Positions 30,889 to 37,708 of a DNA stretch of 64,000 bases are shown piece after piece (position 1 is the first letter of the stretch; each line of letters begins with the position of its first letter). Below the pieces are notes generated by a model. It had not been told where the DNA came from and did no database searches. It worked only from the letters and a program-made list of their open reading frames with translations. Source of the stretch: Catenulispora pinistramenti (GTDB lineage: Bacteria > Actinomycetota > Actinomycetes > Streptomycetales > Catenulisporaceae); assembly GCF_018274385.1 (NCBI RefSeq), contig NZ_JAAFYZ010000008.1, forward strand, positions 1 to 64,000, given 5' to 3'. The position numbers were made by a program, and so were the translations under genes.

Positions 30889-31344
30889 TCAGGCTCGCGA
30901 GAGGCCGGGAAAACCCTTGTGGACCAGGGCAATCACGGTGTCAGGCACCATCACAGGAAGTGCAATGGTTCCGGTGGGGTAGGTCGAGATCGGCACCAGC
31001 TCAGGGAGTACGGCGCGCGCCAGAGCGTAGGACTCGGGCGACATGAGCCATAGGGCGTGTTCAAGGCGCTGTCCGCCGTGGAGATGGGCGATGACGATGC
31101 CAAAAGGAAGACGGCAAGCCGCAGCTTGGGTATCCGCCTTCCTGACCCACTTCGCGGCTTCAGACGGCCGCCAGGACGTTTCGGCGTACGCCTTGCACTC
31201 CACCAGGAAGGGGAGTCCGAGAACGTCGCCTACGCCCTTCTTGGGGCAGTAGTGCGCCGTCTTAAAGCCCCAGCGCTTCAGGCCGGCGGCAACGCGTGAC
31301 TCCCACCAACCGCCCCTGATCTGGCCCTTAGTGCTGTGGGCCAT
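30889..31344 (-). CDS. PD-(D/E)XK nuclease-like protein (Holliday-junction resolvase type)
   Basis: 151 residues. The core motif is G-V-G-D-V-L-G-L-P-F-L-V-E-C-K-A-Y-A, giving Asp, then Glu-x-Lys on the next strand, as in PD-(D/E)XK nucleases. An N-terminal helix with E-S-R-V-A-A-G-L supplies an upstream Glu. A Hjc-like or phage VRR-like role in DNA processing is plausible. It forms an operon with the DUF3631 ATPase downstream. The strand pairing of a small nuclease with an ATPase suits replication or recombination of the element, but a defence role cannot be excluded. Confidence 0.75.
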   Translation of the reverse strand: MAHSTKGQIRGGWWESRVAAGLKRWGFKTAHYCPKKGVGDVLGLPFLVECKAYAETSWRPSEAAKWVRKADTQAAACRLPFGIVIAHLHGGQRLEHALWLMSPESYALARAVLPELVPISTYPTGTIALPVMVPDTVIALVHKGFPGLSRA

Positions 31345-31353
31345 CGCGAGCGG

Positions 31354-31521
31354 CTACAGCAGGCCCGGATTCTCGCGGCAGGTCTCCAGCCACCGGTCGA
31401 TTTCGGAGCGTCGGAATCGGTAGCCCCTGCCAACGCGATGCGTCGGCAACCTGTGCTTGTTGCGGTAGATGGTCTTCGTGCTGAGTCCCAGGTACTCAGC
31501 AAGTTCCCCCGTGGTCATCAT
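31354..31521 (-). CDS. Excisionase-like HTH protein
   Basis: 55 residues from ATG 31521. The HTH_17/MerR-like fold is clear: T-T-G-E-L-A-E-Y-L-G-L-S-T-K-T-I-Y-R-N-K, then L-P-T-H-R-V-G-R-G-Y-R-F-R-R-S-E-I-D-R-W-L, shared with Xis proteins and element regulators. The frame is open to 31626, but the added residues are not family-like. It lies next to and divergent from the integrase operon, the standard place for an AICE excisionase, and is separated from the nuclease gene by nine bases. Confidence 0.88.
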   Translation of the reverse strand: MMTTGELAEYLGLSTKTIYRNKHRLPTHRVGRGYRFRRSEIDRWLETCRENPGLL

Positions 31522-31643
31522 GTTGTCGGACAGCTCGTCACACTCCCTCGATCGGCGTCGGCAGCTTCCGGCTGACGTTCGGTGAGTGGACGCTACATCC
31601 TTCATGTGGACATTGGCAACTGTCATACGTTACTGTCGTCGCT

Positions 31644-32234
31644 ATGGCGATCGACCTCAGCACCCTGGCGCTTCCCGAAGGGTGGGAAGCGGTACCGACC
31701 TACAGCCCTGACGGCTCGGTCTACGTCCGGTTTAACCGGCTCTACAACATCCCCGGTTGGTGGGTGACGGTCCAGTTCGACCCGATGGCGCCGGCTGATG
31801 GCCCGCTGGACCTCCATGTCCGACTCGACACCAGCGAGGAGTCAATGAACGAGTCCAATTGGATGTCCGGCATTACCACGGGAGACCTGCGCAGCATCCC
31901 GCTCGGTGACATTCGGCGTGAGTGGAACGCGCTGAAGCCGCGAATCCTCGCGTGGATGGGCCAGACGGACACCGGCGACCCTGTGGGGCGTGCGGAGTCG
32001 GAGCGGGACTACGCCGTTGTGGCTCGGGCCTACGTCGAGTACGTGCGGGAAGGCCACCGATCGCCCATCAAGCGCCTTGCTCAGGACTGGTCGGTCAGTT
32101 CGAGCACTGTCAGCGCCCGGATTCAGAAGGCAAGGCGCCTTGGCCTGCTAGCCGGAACGCCGGGCAAGCGGGCGACCGAGTTGACCAGCAAGGCGAAGAA
32201 GCTCCTCAACGACGACCCCAAGGAAGAGGCGTAG
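31644..32234 (+). CDS. Hypothetical protein with C-terminal HTH, upstream of integrase
   Basis: 196 residues. The N-terminal half is beta-rich (L-P-E-G-W-E-A-V-P-T-Y-S-P-D-G, W-W-V-T-V-Q-F-D-P). The C-terminal half carries a clear HTH (R-A-Y-V-E-Y-V-R-E-G-H-R-S-P-I-K, then L-A-Q-D-W-S-V-S-S-S-T-V-S-A-R-I-Q-K-A-R-R). Proteins of this layout are common directly upstream of actinobacterial integrase genes, and it may act as a recombination directionality or regulatory protein. Its stop touches the integrase GTG, so they are one operon. CTGTC repeats (31620-31624 and about 31633-31637) lie just before the start. Confidence 0.82.
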   Translation: MAIDLSTLALPEGWEAVPTYSPDGSVYVRFNRLYNIPGWWVTVQFDPMAPADGPLDLHVRLDTSEESMNESNWMSGITTGDLRSIPLGDIRREWNALKPRILAWMGQTDTGDPVGRAESERDYAVVARAYVEYVREGHRSPIKRLAQDWSVSSSTVSARIQKARRLGLLAGTPGKRATELTSKAKKLLNDDPKEEA

Positions 32235-33452
32235 GTGCCCCCGAAGAAGAAGACCAAAGCCGCGAACGGGGACGGCAGCATTGTCCCCCGGAAGCTGAAG
32301 GACGGCACGACCGTCTACGACGTCTGGATCAGCTACAAGGACCGCGAGACCGGTCAGACCAAGCGGAAGCCGTTCTACGGCATCAAGACATATGAGGAGG
32401 CCCAGAAGAAGCGGCGTGAGGCAACGGCCGCCGTGGATGCGCGCACGTTCGTGAACCCGTCCGAGCAACCTTTGAGCGACTACCTCACGGCGTTCCTGGA
32501 CACGCACAGGGTGAAGGCTCAGACTCTCGCGGGCTACCGGAAGTGGGTCACGCTGCATATCAACCCACATATAGGCCACATCAAGCTATCCAAGCTCACG
32601 ACCCGCCACCTGTCCGACCTCTATCGCAAGCTCGAACGTGAGGGCAGCCCGAAAGGTAAGGGACCACTCAAGCCGTCGAGCGTGCTTCACGTCCACAACA
32701 CCGTGTCGCGGGCGCTCAAGCAGGCAGTGACTGACGGGCTCCTCGCGTCGAATCCTGCGACCACCGCGATACGCCCGTCTGCGGCTGAAGCGGCTGCACC
32801 GGAGTTCGCGGTTCTGACGGCCGCAGAAGTGAGCCGGTTCCTGAACCAGGAGAAGGGAAAACGAGAGTACGCGATCTGGCACTTCTTCTTCACGACCGGC
32901 GTACGGCGTGGGGAAGCGCTCGGGCTCCGCTGGTCAGACATCGATTTCGAGGCGGGCACCGCCGGCACGGCGGTCATCCGGCAAACGGTGGGGGTGATCA
33001 GGGGGAAGATCGTGCGCGAGACGCTGCCGAAGTCGAACAAGCCGCGTGTGATCGACCTCGACGCGAAGACCCGGGAAGTATTAAAGGCGTACCGGAAGGC
33101 TCAGGCTGTTGAGCGCCTGGCCCTCGGGGACCGGTGGGTTGACGAGGATCTTGTGTTCGCCCGCGATGGGTTCCGGCTCGGGCCGAATCAGAAGGCAGGT
33201 GGGCCGCGCCACCCTGACCGGCTGGCCCGTTTGTTCGACCGGCGTCTTGCTAAGGCCAAGGTTCCAGACGTACGGCTCCACGATGTTCGCCACACGTGGG
33301 CGACGTTGGCGCTGAAGAACGGCGTTCCTGTGAAGGTCGTACAAGAACGGCTTGGTCACGCGAACCCGACGATTACCTTCAACATCTACACGCACGCCCT
33401 TCCGGGCATGCAGCACGCGGCAGCCGAACAGGTTGCCAGCCTCATAGCCTGA
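32235..33452 (+). CDS. int: Tyrosine recombinase, site-specific integrase
   Basis: 405 residues. It has an N-terminal arm-binding region (D-G-S-I-V-P-R-K-L-K-D-G-T), a core-binding SAM-like domain (about 80-185; L-S-D-Y-L-T-A-F-L-D-T-H), and a catalytic domain. The catalytic residues are present: Arg in T-T-G-V-R-R-G-E-A-L-G-L-R-W, H-x-x-R in L-H-D-V-R-H-T-W-A, the second His in L-G-H-A-N, and Tyr in N-I-Y-T-H-A-L. GTG 32235 follows GGAAGAGG and abuts the previous stop. It lies 72 bases from attR in tRNA-Leu, which is its own integration site. No disruption is seen, so the element may still be mobile. Confidence 0.97.
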   Translation: MPPKKKTKAANGDGSIVPRKLKDGTTVYDVWISYKDRETGQTKRKPFYGIKTYEEAQKKRREATAAVDARTFVNPSEQPLSDYLTAFLDTHRVKAQTLAGYRKWVTLHINPHIGHIKLSKLTTRHLSDLYRKLEREGSPKGKGPLKPSSVLHVHNTVSRALKQAVTDGLLASNPATTAIRPSAAEAAAPEFAVLTAAEVSRFLNQEKGKREYAIWHFFFTTGVRRGEALGLRWSDIDFEAGTAGTAVIRQTVGVIRGKIVRETLPKSNKPRVIDLDAKTREVLKAYRKAQAVERLALGDRWVDEDLVFARDGFRLGPNQKAGGPRHPDRLARLFDRRLAKAKVPDVRLHDVRHTWATLALKNGVPVKVVQERLGHANPTITFNIYTHALPGMQHAAAEQVASLIA

Positions 33453-33457
33453 CCCTG

Positions 33458-33476
33458 TTGCATGATTCCTTGCATG
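33458..33476 (+). promoter_or_regulatory. TTGCATG repeats near attR
   Basis: Two TTGCATG heptamers (33458-33464 and 33470-33476) directly after the integrase stop, 48 bases inside the attR core. They match the repeats near attL. Confidence 0.6.
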
Positions 33477-33483
33477 TTTGCCG

Positions 33484-33519
33484 CCAAATAAAGAAGCCGC
33501 AGGCCACTTGACCTGCGAC
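33484..33519 (-). terminator. Terminator of tRNA-Leu
   Basis: On the minus strand CGCAGG and CCTGCG (33498-33517 pair) form a stem with an eight-base loop, followed by TTCTTTATTT. It lies inside the element just past the tRNA 3' end, so the element supplies the tRNA terminator, possibly doubling as the integrase terminator. Confidence 0.7.
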
Positions 33520-33523
33520 TCCG

Positions 33524-33559
33524 CAAGTGCGCGAGGGGGGAGTTGAACCCCCACGCCCT
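33524..33559. repeat. attR: 36-bp repeat inside tRNA-Leu
   Basis: Identical to attL at 23183-23218. It covers the tRNA 3' end from the variable arm onward plus four bases beyond, so insertion leaves the tRNA intact. Confidence 0.95.
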
Positions 33560-33611
33560 TTCGGGCACACGGACCTGAACCGTGCGCGTCTGCCTATTCC
33601 GCCACTCGCGC
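33528..33611 (-). tRNA. tRNA-Leu (CAG anticodon)
   Basis: Class II tRNA of 84 nt. The acceptor GCGCGAG pairs with CTCGCGC, the anticodon loop contains TTCAGGT with anticodon CAG, a long variable arm is closed by GCCC-GAAA-GGGC, and the T arm is GGGGGTTCAACTCCCCC. CCA is not encoded. It is the integration site of the element lying on its 3' side. Confidence 0.97.
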
Positions 33612-34071
33612 TCGCTCTTGCTGCACAAACATTAGCACGCGGTGGAGGTGCCTCTCGCCAATATCGGGGCGGGCCCGAAGGTAGCGATCGTCACATCCCG
33701 GTACGGGTGCCGATCGCCCGTTTCGCCGAGCCGGAATCGATGGGAACCGGTCGGGGGTGTCGCACGTCCTTGTGTCGAGAGGGTGTTCACCTCCCTCCTT
33801 CCGTACCTGCTCGCGGCGCCGCTTTCGGGCGGGCCGCTGAGCTGCGTGGGCACGGCCGTGCGGCTGATCTCGCGGCGATGTGGGTACGCAGCGGGGGATG
33901 GGGTGGTTACGATCTCATCCGTAACAGGCACACGGACCGGATGTCGCAGGCGGCGGACGGTGCGGGTGACCGTGGGTCCGACGACGACGGCGTCCCGATG
34001 TGGGGCGCTGGACGACAGAATGGTCTGCGAGGCCGGTCAACGCTAGGCTGGCGCGCCGGAAGGGGGTGTCC
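33612..34071. other. Intergenic region upstream of fhaA
   Basis: 460 bp without a supported gene. It holds the promoter of the minus-strand tRNA-Leu and of the cell-division kinase operon. GTTACG (33906-33911) and CGTAAC (33920-33925) form a perfect inverted repeat with an eight-base spacer, a candidate operator about 150 bp before fhaA. Confidence 0.5.
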
Positions 34072-35145
34072 GTGGGAGTCCTACAGCGGTTCGAGCGACG
34101 CATCGAAGGGTTGGTCAACGGCGCCTTCGCCAAGGCATTCAAGTCCGAGGTCCAGCCGGTGGAGATCGCTTCCGCGCTACAGCGCGAGTGCGACGACCGG
34201 GCGGCCATAGTCAGCCAGGGACGGACCATGGTGCCCAACGACTTCACAGTCGAGTTGGGCGGCGTGGACTACGAGCGGTTGGCGACTTACGCCGGCCCCC
34301 TGGGCGCCGAACTCGCCGAACTCGTCCGTGAGTACGGCGCGGAACAGCGCTATATGTTCGTCGGACCTGTCGAGGTGAAGTTCGCGCGCGCGGCCGATCT
34401 CGACACGGGGATGTTCCGGATCCAAAGTCAGGCGTTGGCAGGAGTGGTGCCCGTGTCTCAGATGCAAGGCGAGCCCCAGGGCTACGACCCCTACGGCCAG
34501 CCTCCCCCATACCAAGGCGGACCCCAGGGTCCGCAGGGCCCCGGTGGACCCCAGGGCCCGGGCGGACCGCAGGGGCCCGGCGGGCTTCAGCCGGTGCCGC
34601 CGCCGAACCCGGTGCCGCAGCCCGCGCCGTGGGGCAGCCCCCCGCCGCCCCCGCAGGGGCAGGGCGGGCCGCAGCCCGGCTGGGGCGCGCCGCCGCCCGG
34701 CCAGGGCGGCTACGACCAGCAGGGTCAGGGCGGTTATGACCAGCAGGGTCAGGGCGGCTACAACCAGGGCGGCGGGTACGACCCGTACGGCCAGCCGCCG
34801 CCGCAGCAGGCCGGTTGGGGCCCGCCCGGCGGCCAGCAGCAGGACCAGTACCCGCCGCAGCAGTCCCAGACCCAGTGCTGGGTGGAGATCAACGGCGCCC
34901 GGCACATGCTGACCAAGCCGGTCACCACCATGGGCCGCGGTACCGACGTGGACCTGCGGGTGGACGACCCGTCGGTGTCCCGTCGGCACGCCGAGATCCG
35001 GATCGGGACCCCGTCCTACGTATCCGACCTGGGCTCGACCAACGGCATCGTGGTGGACAACCAGCACGTGACGCAGGCTCCCCTGCGGGACGGATCGGTG
35101 ATCCACCTGGGTACCACGACGATCATCTTCCGGCAGCAGGGCTAG
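34072..35145 (+). CDS. fhaA: FhaA: FhaA-N (DUF3662) and FHA domain protein
   Basis: 357 residues. Residues 1-125 are the FhaA N-terminal domain (M-G-V-L-Q-R-F-E-R-R-I-E-G-L-V, A-S-A-L-Q-R-E-C-D-D). A long Pro/Gln/Gly/Tyr-rich linker follows (about 130-265, with repeated G-G-Y-D-Q-Q-G-Q). A C-terminal FHA domain binds phosphothreonine (T-M-G-R-G-T-D-V-D-L, S-V-S-R-R-H-A-E-I, L-G-S-T-N-G-I). In mycobacteria FhaA links the PknB kinase to MviN and septal or polar peptidoglycan synthesis. GTG 34072 has GGAAGGGGG upstream. It is the first gene of the fhaA-to-kinase operon. Confidence 0.95.
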   Translation: MGVLQRFERRIEGLVNGAFAKAFKSEVQPVEIASALQRECDDRAAIVSQGRTMVPNDFTVELGGVDYERLATYAGPLGAELAELVREYGAEQRYMFVGPVEVKFARAADLDTGMFRIQSQALAGVVPVSQMQGEPQGYDPYGQPPPYQGGPQGPQGPGGPQGPGGPQGPGGLQPVPPPNPVPQPAPWGSPPPPPQGQGGPQPGWGAPPPGQGGYDQQGQGGYDQQGQGGYNQGGGYDPYGQPPPQQAGWGPPGGQQQDQYPPQQSQTQCWVEINGARHMLTKPVTTMGRGTDVDLRVDDPSVSRRHAEIRIGTPSYVSDLGSTNGIVVDNQHVTQAPLRDGSVIHLGTTTIIFRQQG

Positions 35146-35167
35146 GGGCGAGGCGAACCCACACAAG

Positions 35168-35695
35168 ATGTCCCAGCTGACTCTTACGGTGATCCGGCTC
35201 GCCTTCCTGGTGCTGCTCTGGCTGTTCGTGTTCTCCGCGGTCGGGGTCATGCGCTCCGACCTCTACGGTTCCCGGACGAGCAAGCGCCAGCAGGCCAAGG
35301 CAGCCAAGGCGGCCGCCGCCTCGACCCAGCAGGTGGCCGCCCCCCGCGGCGGCGCCCGCGCACCCTACAACCCAGGCGCCCGCCGCAGCGGCCCGCCGCA
35401 GCCCACCCGGTTGGTGGTGGTCGGCGGCTCGCTGGCCGGCACCACGGTGAACATCACCAGCGGGCAACAGGTCACGATGGGGCGGGCCCACGACTCGACC
35501 ATCGTGCTGGACGACGACTACGCCTCCAGTCGGCACGCCCGGCTCTACCCGGATGCCTCCGGGCAGTGGATAGTCGAAGACCTGGGCTCCACCAACGGCA
35601 CCTTCCTCGGGCAGACGAAGCTGAACGCGCCGACCGTGGCACAGATCGGTGTCCCGATCCGCATCGGCAAGACCGTGCTCGAGTTGCGCGCTTAG
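35168..35695 (+). CDS. fhaB: FhaB: membrane-anchored FHA domain protein
   Basis: 175 residues. One N-terminal membrane helix (I-R-L-A-F-L-V-L-L-W-L-F-V-F-S-A-V) is followed by an Ala/Lys-rich linker and an FHA domain (V-T-M-G-R-A-H-D-S-T-I, A-S-S-R-H-A-R-L, D-L-G-S-T-N-G-T-F). The mycobacterial ortholog (FipA/FhaB) couples PknB-type kinases to the divisome. Twenty-two bases separate it from fhaA and 19 from pstP. Confidence 0.95.
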   Translation: MSQLTLTVIRLAFLVLLWLFVFSAVGVMRSDLYGSRTSKRQQAKAAKAAAASTQQVAAPRGGARAPYNPGARRSGPPQPTRLVVVGGSLAGTTVNITSGQQVTMGRAHDSTIVLDDDYASSRHARLYPDASGQWIVEDLGSTNGTFLGQTKLNAPTVAQIGVPIRIGKTVLELRA

Positions 35696-35714
35696 GGATA
35701 AGGAGAGGTGCCAG

Positions 35715-37706
35715 ATGGCTCTTGTGCTCAGGTACGCGATCCGCTCCCATGTCGGGCTGATCCGGGAGGGCAACGAGGACTCCGGTTACGCCGGCCCGCG
35801 CCTGCTGGCGATCGCCGACGGCATGGGCGGCGCCGCCGCCGGTGAGCTGGCCAGCGCGGTCGTGATGACGACGGTCTCGCGGCTGGACGCGCCCGGCGGC
35901 GAGGTCGGCCTGGAGGCGTTGTCGAGCTCCGGCGAGCTGCCCGTCATGCCGCGGGGCGCTCACCCGGGGCCCGGCGCACCGGCGCCGGGGGACCAGGGCG
36001 TGCCGGAGAACGAGCAGACCCTGCACATCTCGCAGCACGACCTGGCCGCCCGCGAGTCCGGCCACCCGCACTCGGCCCCCGACCCGACGCTCGGCGAGCC
36101 CGACCTGGCGCTGCTGGGCGGCGCGGTGGTGGCGGCCAACGAGCGGCTGCGGGCGATCGTGGCCGAGCGTCCCGAGCTGGAGGGCATGGGCACCACGCTG
36201 ACCGCGATGCTGTGGTCCGGCGGCCGGTTCGGCATGGTGCACGTCGGCGACTCCCGGGCCTACCGGCTGCGCGAGGGCCTGCTGGAGCAGATGACCGCCG
36301 ACCACACCTGGGTGCAGCGGCTGATCGACGAGGGCCGGATCACCGAGGAGGAGGCGGGCCACCACCCGCAGCGCTCCCTGCTGATGCGGGTCCTGGACGG
36401 CCGCACCCAGGTCGAGGCGGACATCGGCACCTTCGACGCCTATCCGGGCGATCGCTACCTGCTGTGTTCTGACGGTTTGTCAGGCTTTGTTTCACAGGAA
36501 ACATTGGCCGAGACCCTGGCCGCCTACCTGGACCCGCAGCAGGCCGTGGACGCGCTGATCGAGCTGGCGCTGCGGGCCGGCGGCCCGGACAACATCACCT
36601 GCATCGTCGCCGACACCCTCGACGACGGGACCATCCCGGGGGCCAGCCCGAACGAGGCCACCCAGATGCTGGGCTCGCTGACCCCGGTGGTGGTCGGCGC
36701 GGCCAGCGAAGGGGTGGACCAGCTCCCCCAGTTCAGCACTCCGGCGACCGGTGGTCCGGGCCAGGGCGGCGGTCAGCAGGACGAGTTCCCGCAGAACCAC
36801 CCGGCCGGCCGGGCCGCGCGGCTGCGGTCCCGCCGCAACCAGCAGAACCAGCAGCTGACCGCCGAGCACCCGGGCGGACCGGTGGCCACGGCGTCGCCCC
36901 AGTTCGACCCGGCGGCGCAGACCATGGAGACCGAGTCGGTGCCCGGGCAGCGCGGCATGATGCCCGGTGCCGAGAACCTGCAGCCCGGCTCCCCCGGCGG
37001 GCCCGGCGGGGCGTTCGGCGGACCGGACGGGATGCCCGGCGGCCCTGGCGGTGCGACCGCCGGCAAGCGGGGCAAGAAGGGGCTGCTCATCACCGGGGCC
37101 GTGGTCGTGGTGCTGGCCGCTGCCGCGGGTGGCGCTTACATGTACAGCCAGGGGCAGTACTACGTGACGCCGTCGGCGGACAAGACGCAGGTGCTGCTCT
37201 ACCAGGGCATGTCGCAGCTGTCGTTCGCCGCGTCGAAGCAGTCGATGACCGAGGGCCCGCTGTGGATCGAATCGGTGCCGGAGAGCAAGCGCGCAGACCT
37301 GCTCAACACCCAGTCCTTCGGCTCCAAGGGCGCCGCGCTGAACTACCTGGAGCAGTACCGGTCGGCCGCCAAGTCCTGCGCGGACTACCGGCACAACCAG
37401 CCGCCGGCCGGCCAGCAGGTGCAGCTGCAGGCGGTGACCGGCCGACCGGCCGGCACCACGCTGCCGCAGCAGCAGAACCTCGCTCCGTCCTCGCCGGCCT
37501 CCAGGGCCGGCGCACCGCTGGCCAACGGCCCGACCAGCGCGCCGGTCCCCACGCCGCCTGCCGACATCCCGACCGGCAGCTCCTCCGGGAGCAGCGAGCA
37601 GGGCTCGCCGCCCCCGCAGAATCCCACGTCGTCGCCGTCGGCCGCGTCACAGCCGACTGACGACCCCCGAAAGGCGTACTGCGCCGGAACTACGGACGGT
37701 CCTTAG
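35715..37706 (+). CDS. pstP: PstP: PP2C-type Ser/Thr protein phosphatase
   Basis: 663 residues. The catalytic PP2C domain has the metal-binding motifs I-R-E-G-N-E-D-S-G, A-I-A-D-G-M-G-G, H-V-G-D-S-R-A-Y and C-S-D-G-L-S-G, then G-G-P-D-N-I-T-C. An insertion of about 60 residues rich in Gly, Pro and His (about 62-120) splits the domain between the second and third motifs. A disordered juxtamembrane region follows, then one membrane helix (I-T-G-A-V-V-V-V-L-A-A-A-A-G) and an extracellular tail of about 180 residues rich in Ser and Pro. It reverses phosphorylation by the PASTA kinase in the same operon. ATG 35715 follows AAGGAGAGG. Confidence 0.96.
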   Translation: MALVLRYAIRSHVGLIREGNEDSGYAGPRLLAIADGMGGAAAGELASAVVMTTVSRLDAPGGEVGLEALSSSGELPVMPRGAHPGPGAPAPGDQGVPENEQTLHISQHDLAARESGHPHSAPDPTLGEPDLALLGGAVVAANERLRAIVAERPELEGMGTTLTAMLWSGGRFGMVHVGDSRAYRLREGLLEQMTADHTWVQRLIDEGRITEEEAGHHPQRSLLMRVLDGRTQVEADIGTFDAYPGDRYLLCSDGLSGFVSQETLAETLAAYLDPQQAVDALIELALRAGGPDNITCIVADTLDDGTIPGASPNEATQMLGSLTPVVVGAASEGVDQLPQFSTPATGGPGQGGGQQDEFPQNHPAGRAARLRSRRNQQNQQLTAEHPGGPVATASPQFDPAAQTMETESVPGQRGMMPGAENLQPGSPGGPGGAFGGPDGMPGGPGGATAGKRGKKGLLITGAVVVVLAAAAGGAYMYSQGQYYVTPSADKTQVLLYQGMSQLSFAASKQSMTEGPLWIESVPESKRADLLNTQSFGSKGAALNYLEQYRSAAKSCADYRHNQPPAGQQVQLQAVTGRPAGTTLPQQQNLAPSSPASRAGAPLANGPTSAPVPTPPADIPTGSSSGSSEQGSPPPQNPTSSPSAASQPTDDPRKAYCAGTTDGP

Positions 37707-37708
37707 TA

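Larger units (their letters stand above)
23183..33559. mobile_element. Integrative element in tRNA-Leu(CAG), about 10.4 kb
   Basis: It is bounded by identical 36-bp repeats at 23183-23218 and 33524-33559, the latter completing an intact tRNA-Leu. The tyrosine integrase gene lies next to attR, with an excisionase nearby on the other strand. TTGCATG repeats occur just inside both ends. Internal base composition is more mixed than the core genome. Cargo includes a DUF6879/XRE-DUF5753 operon, a nuclease plus DUF3631 ATPase, a DUF2637 membrane protein and several unknowns. No FtsK/TraB translocase, RepSA or prim-pol replication gene was recognised, so it may be a satellite or a transfer-defective AICE. 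The 270 bp between attL and the first gene hold only the repeats. Confidence 0.93.
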
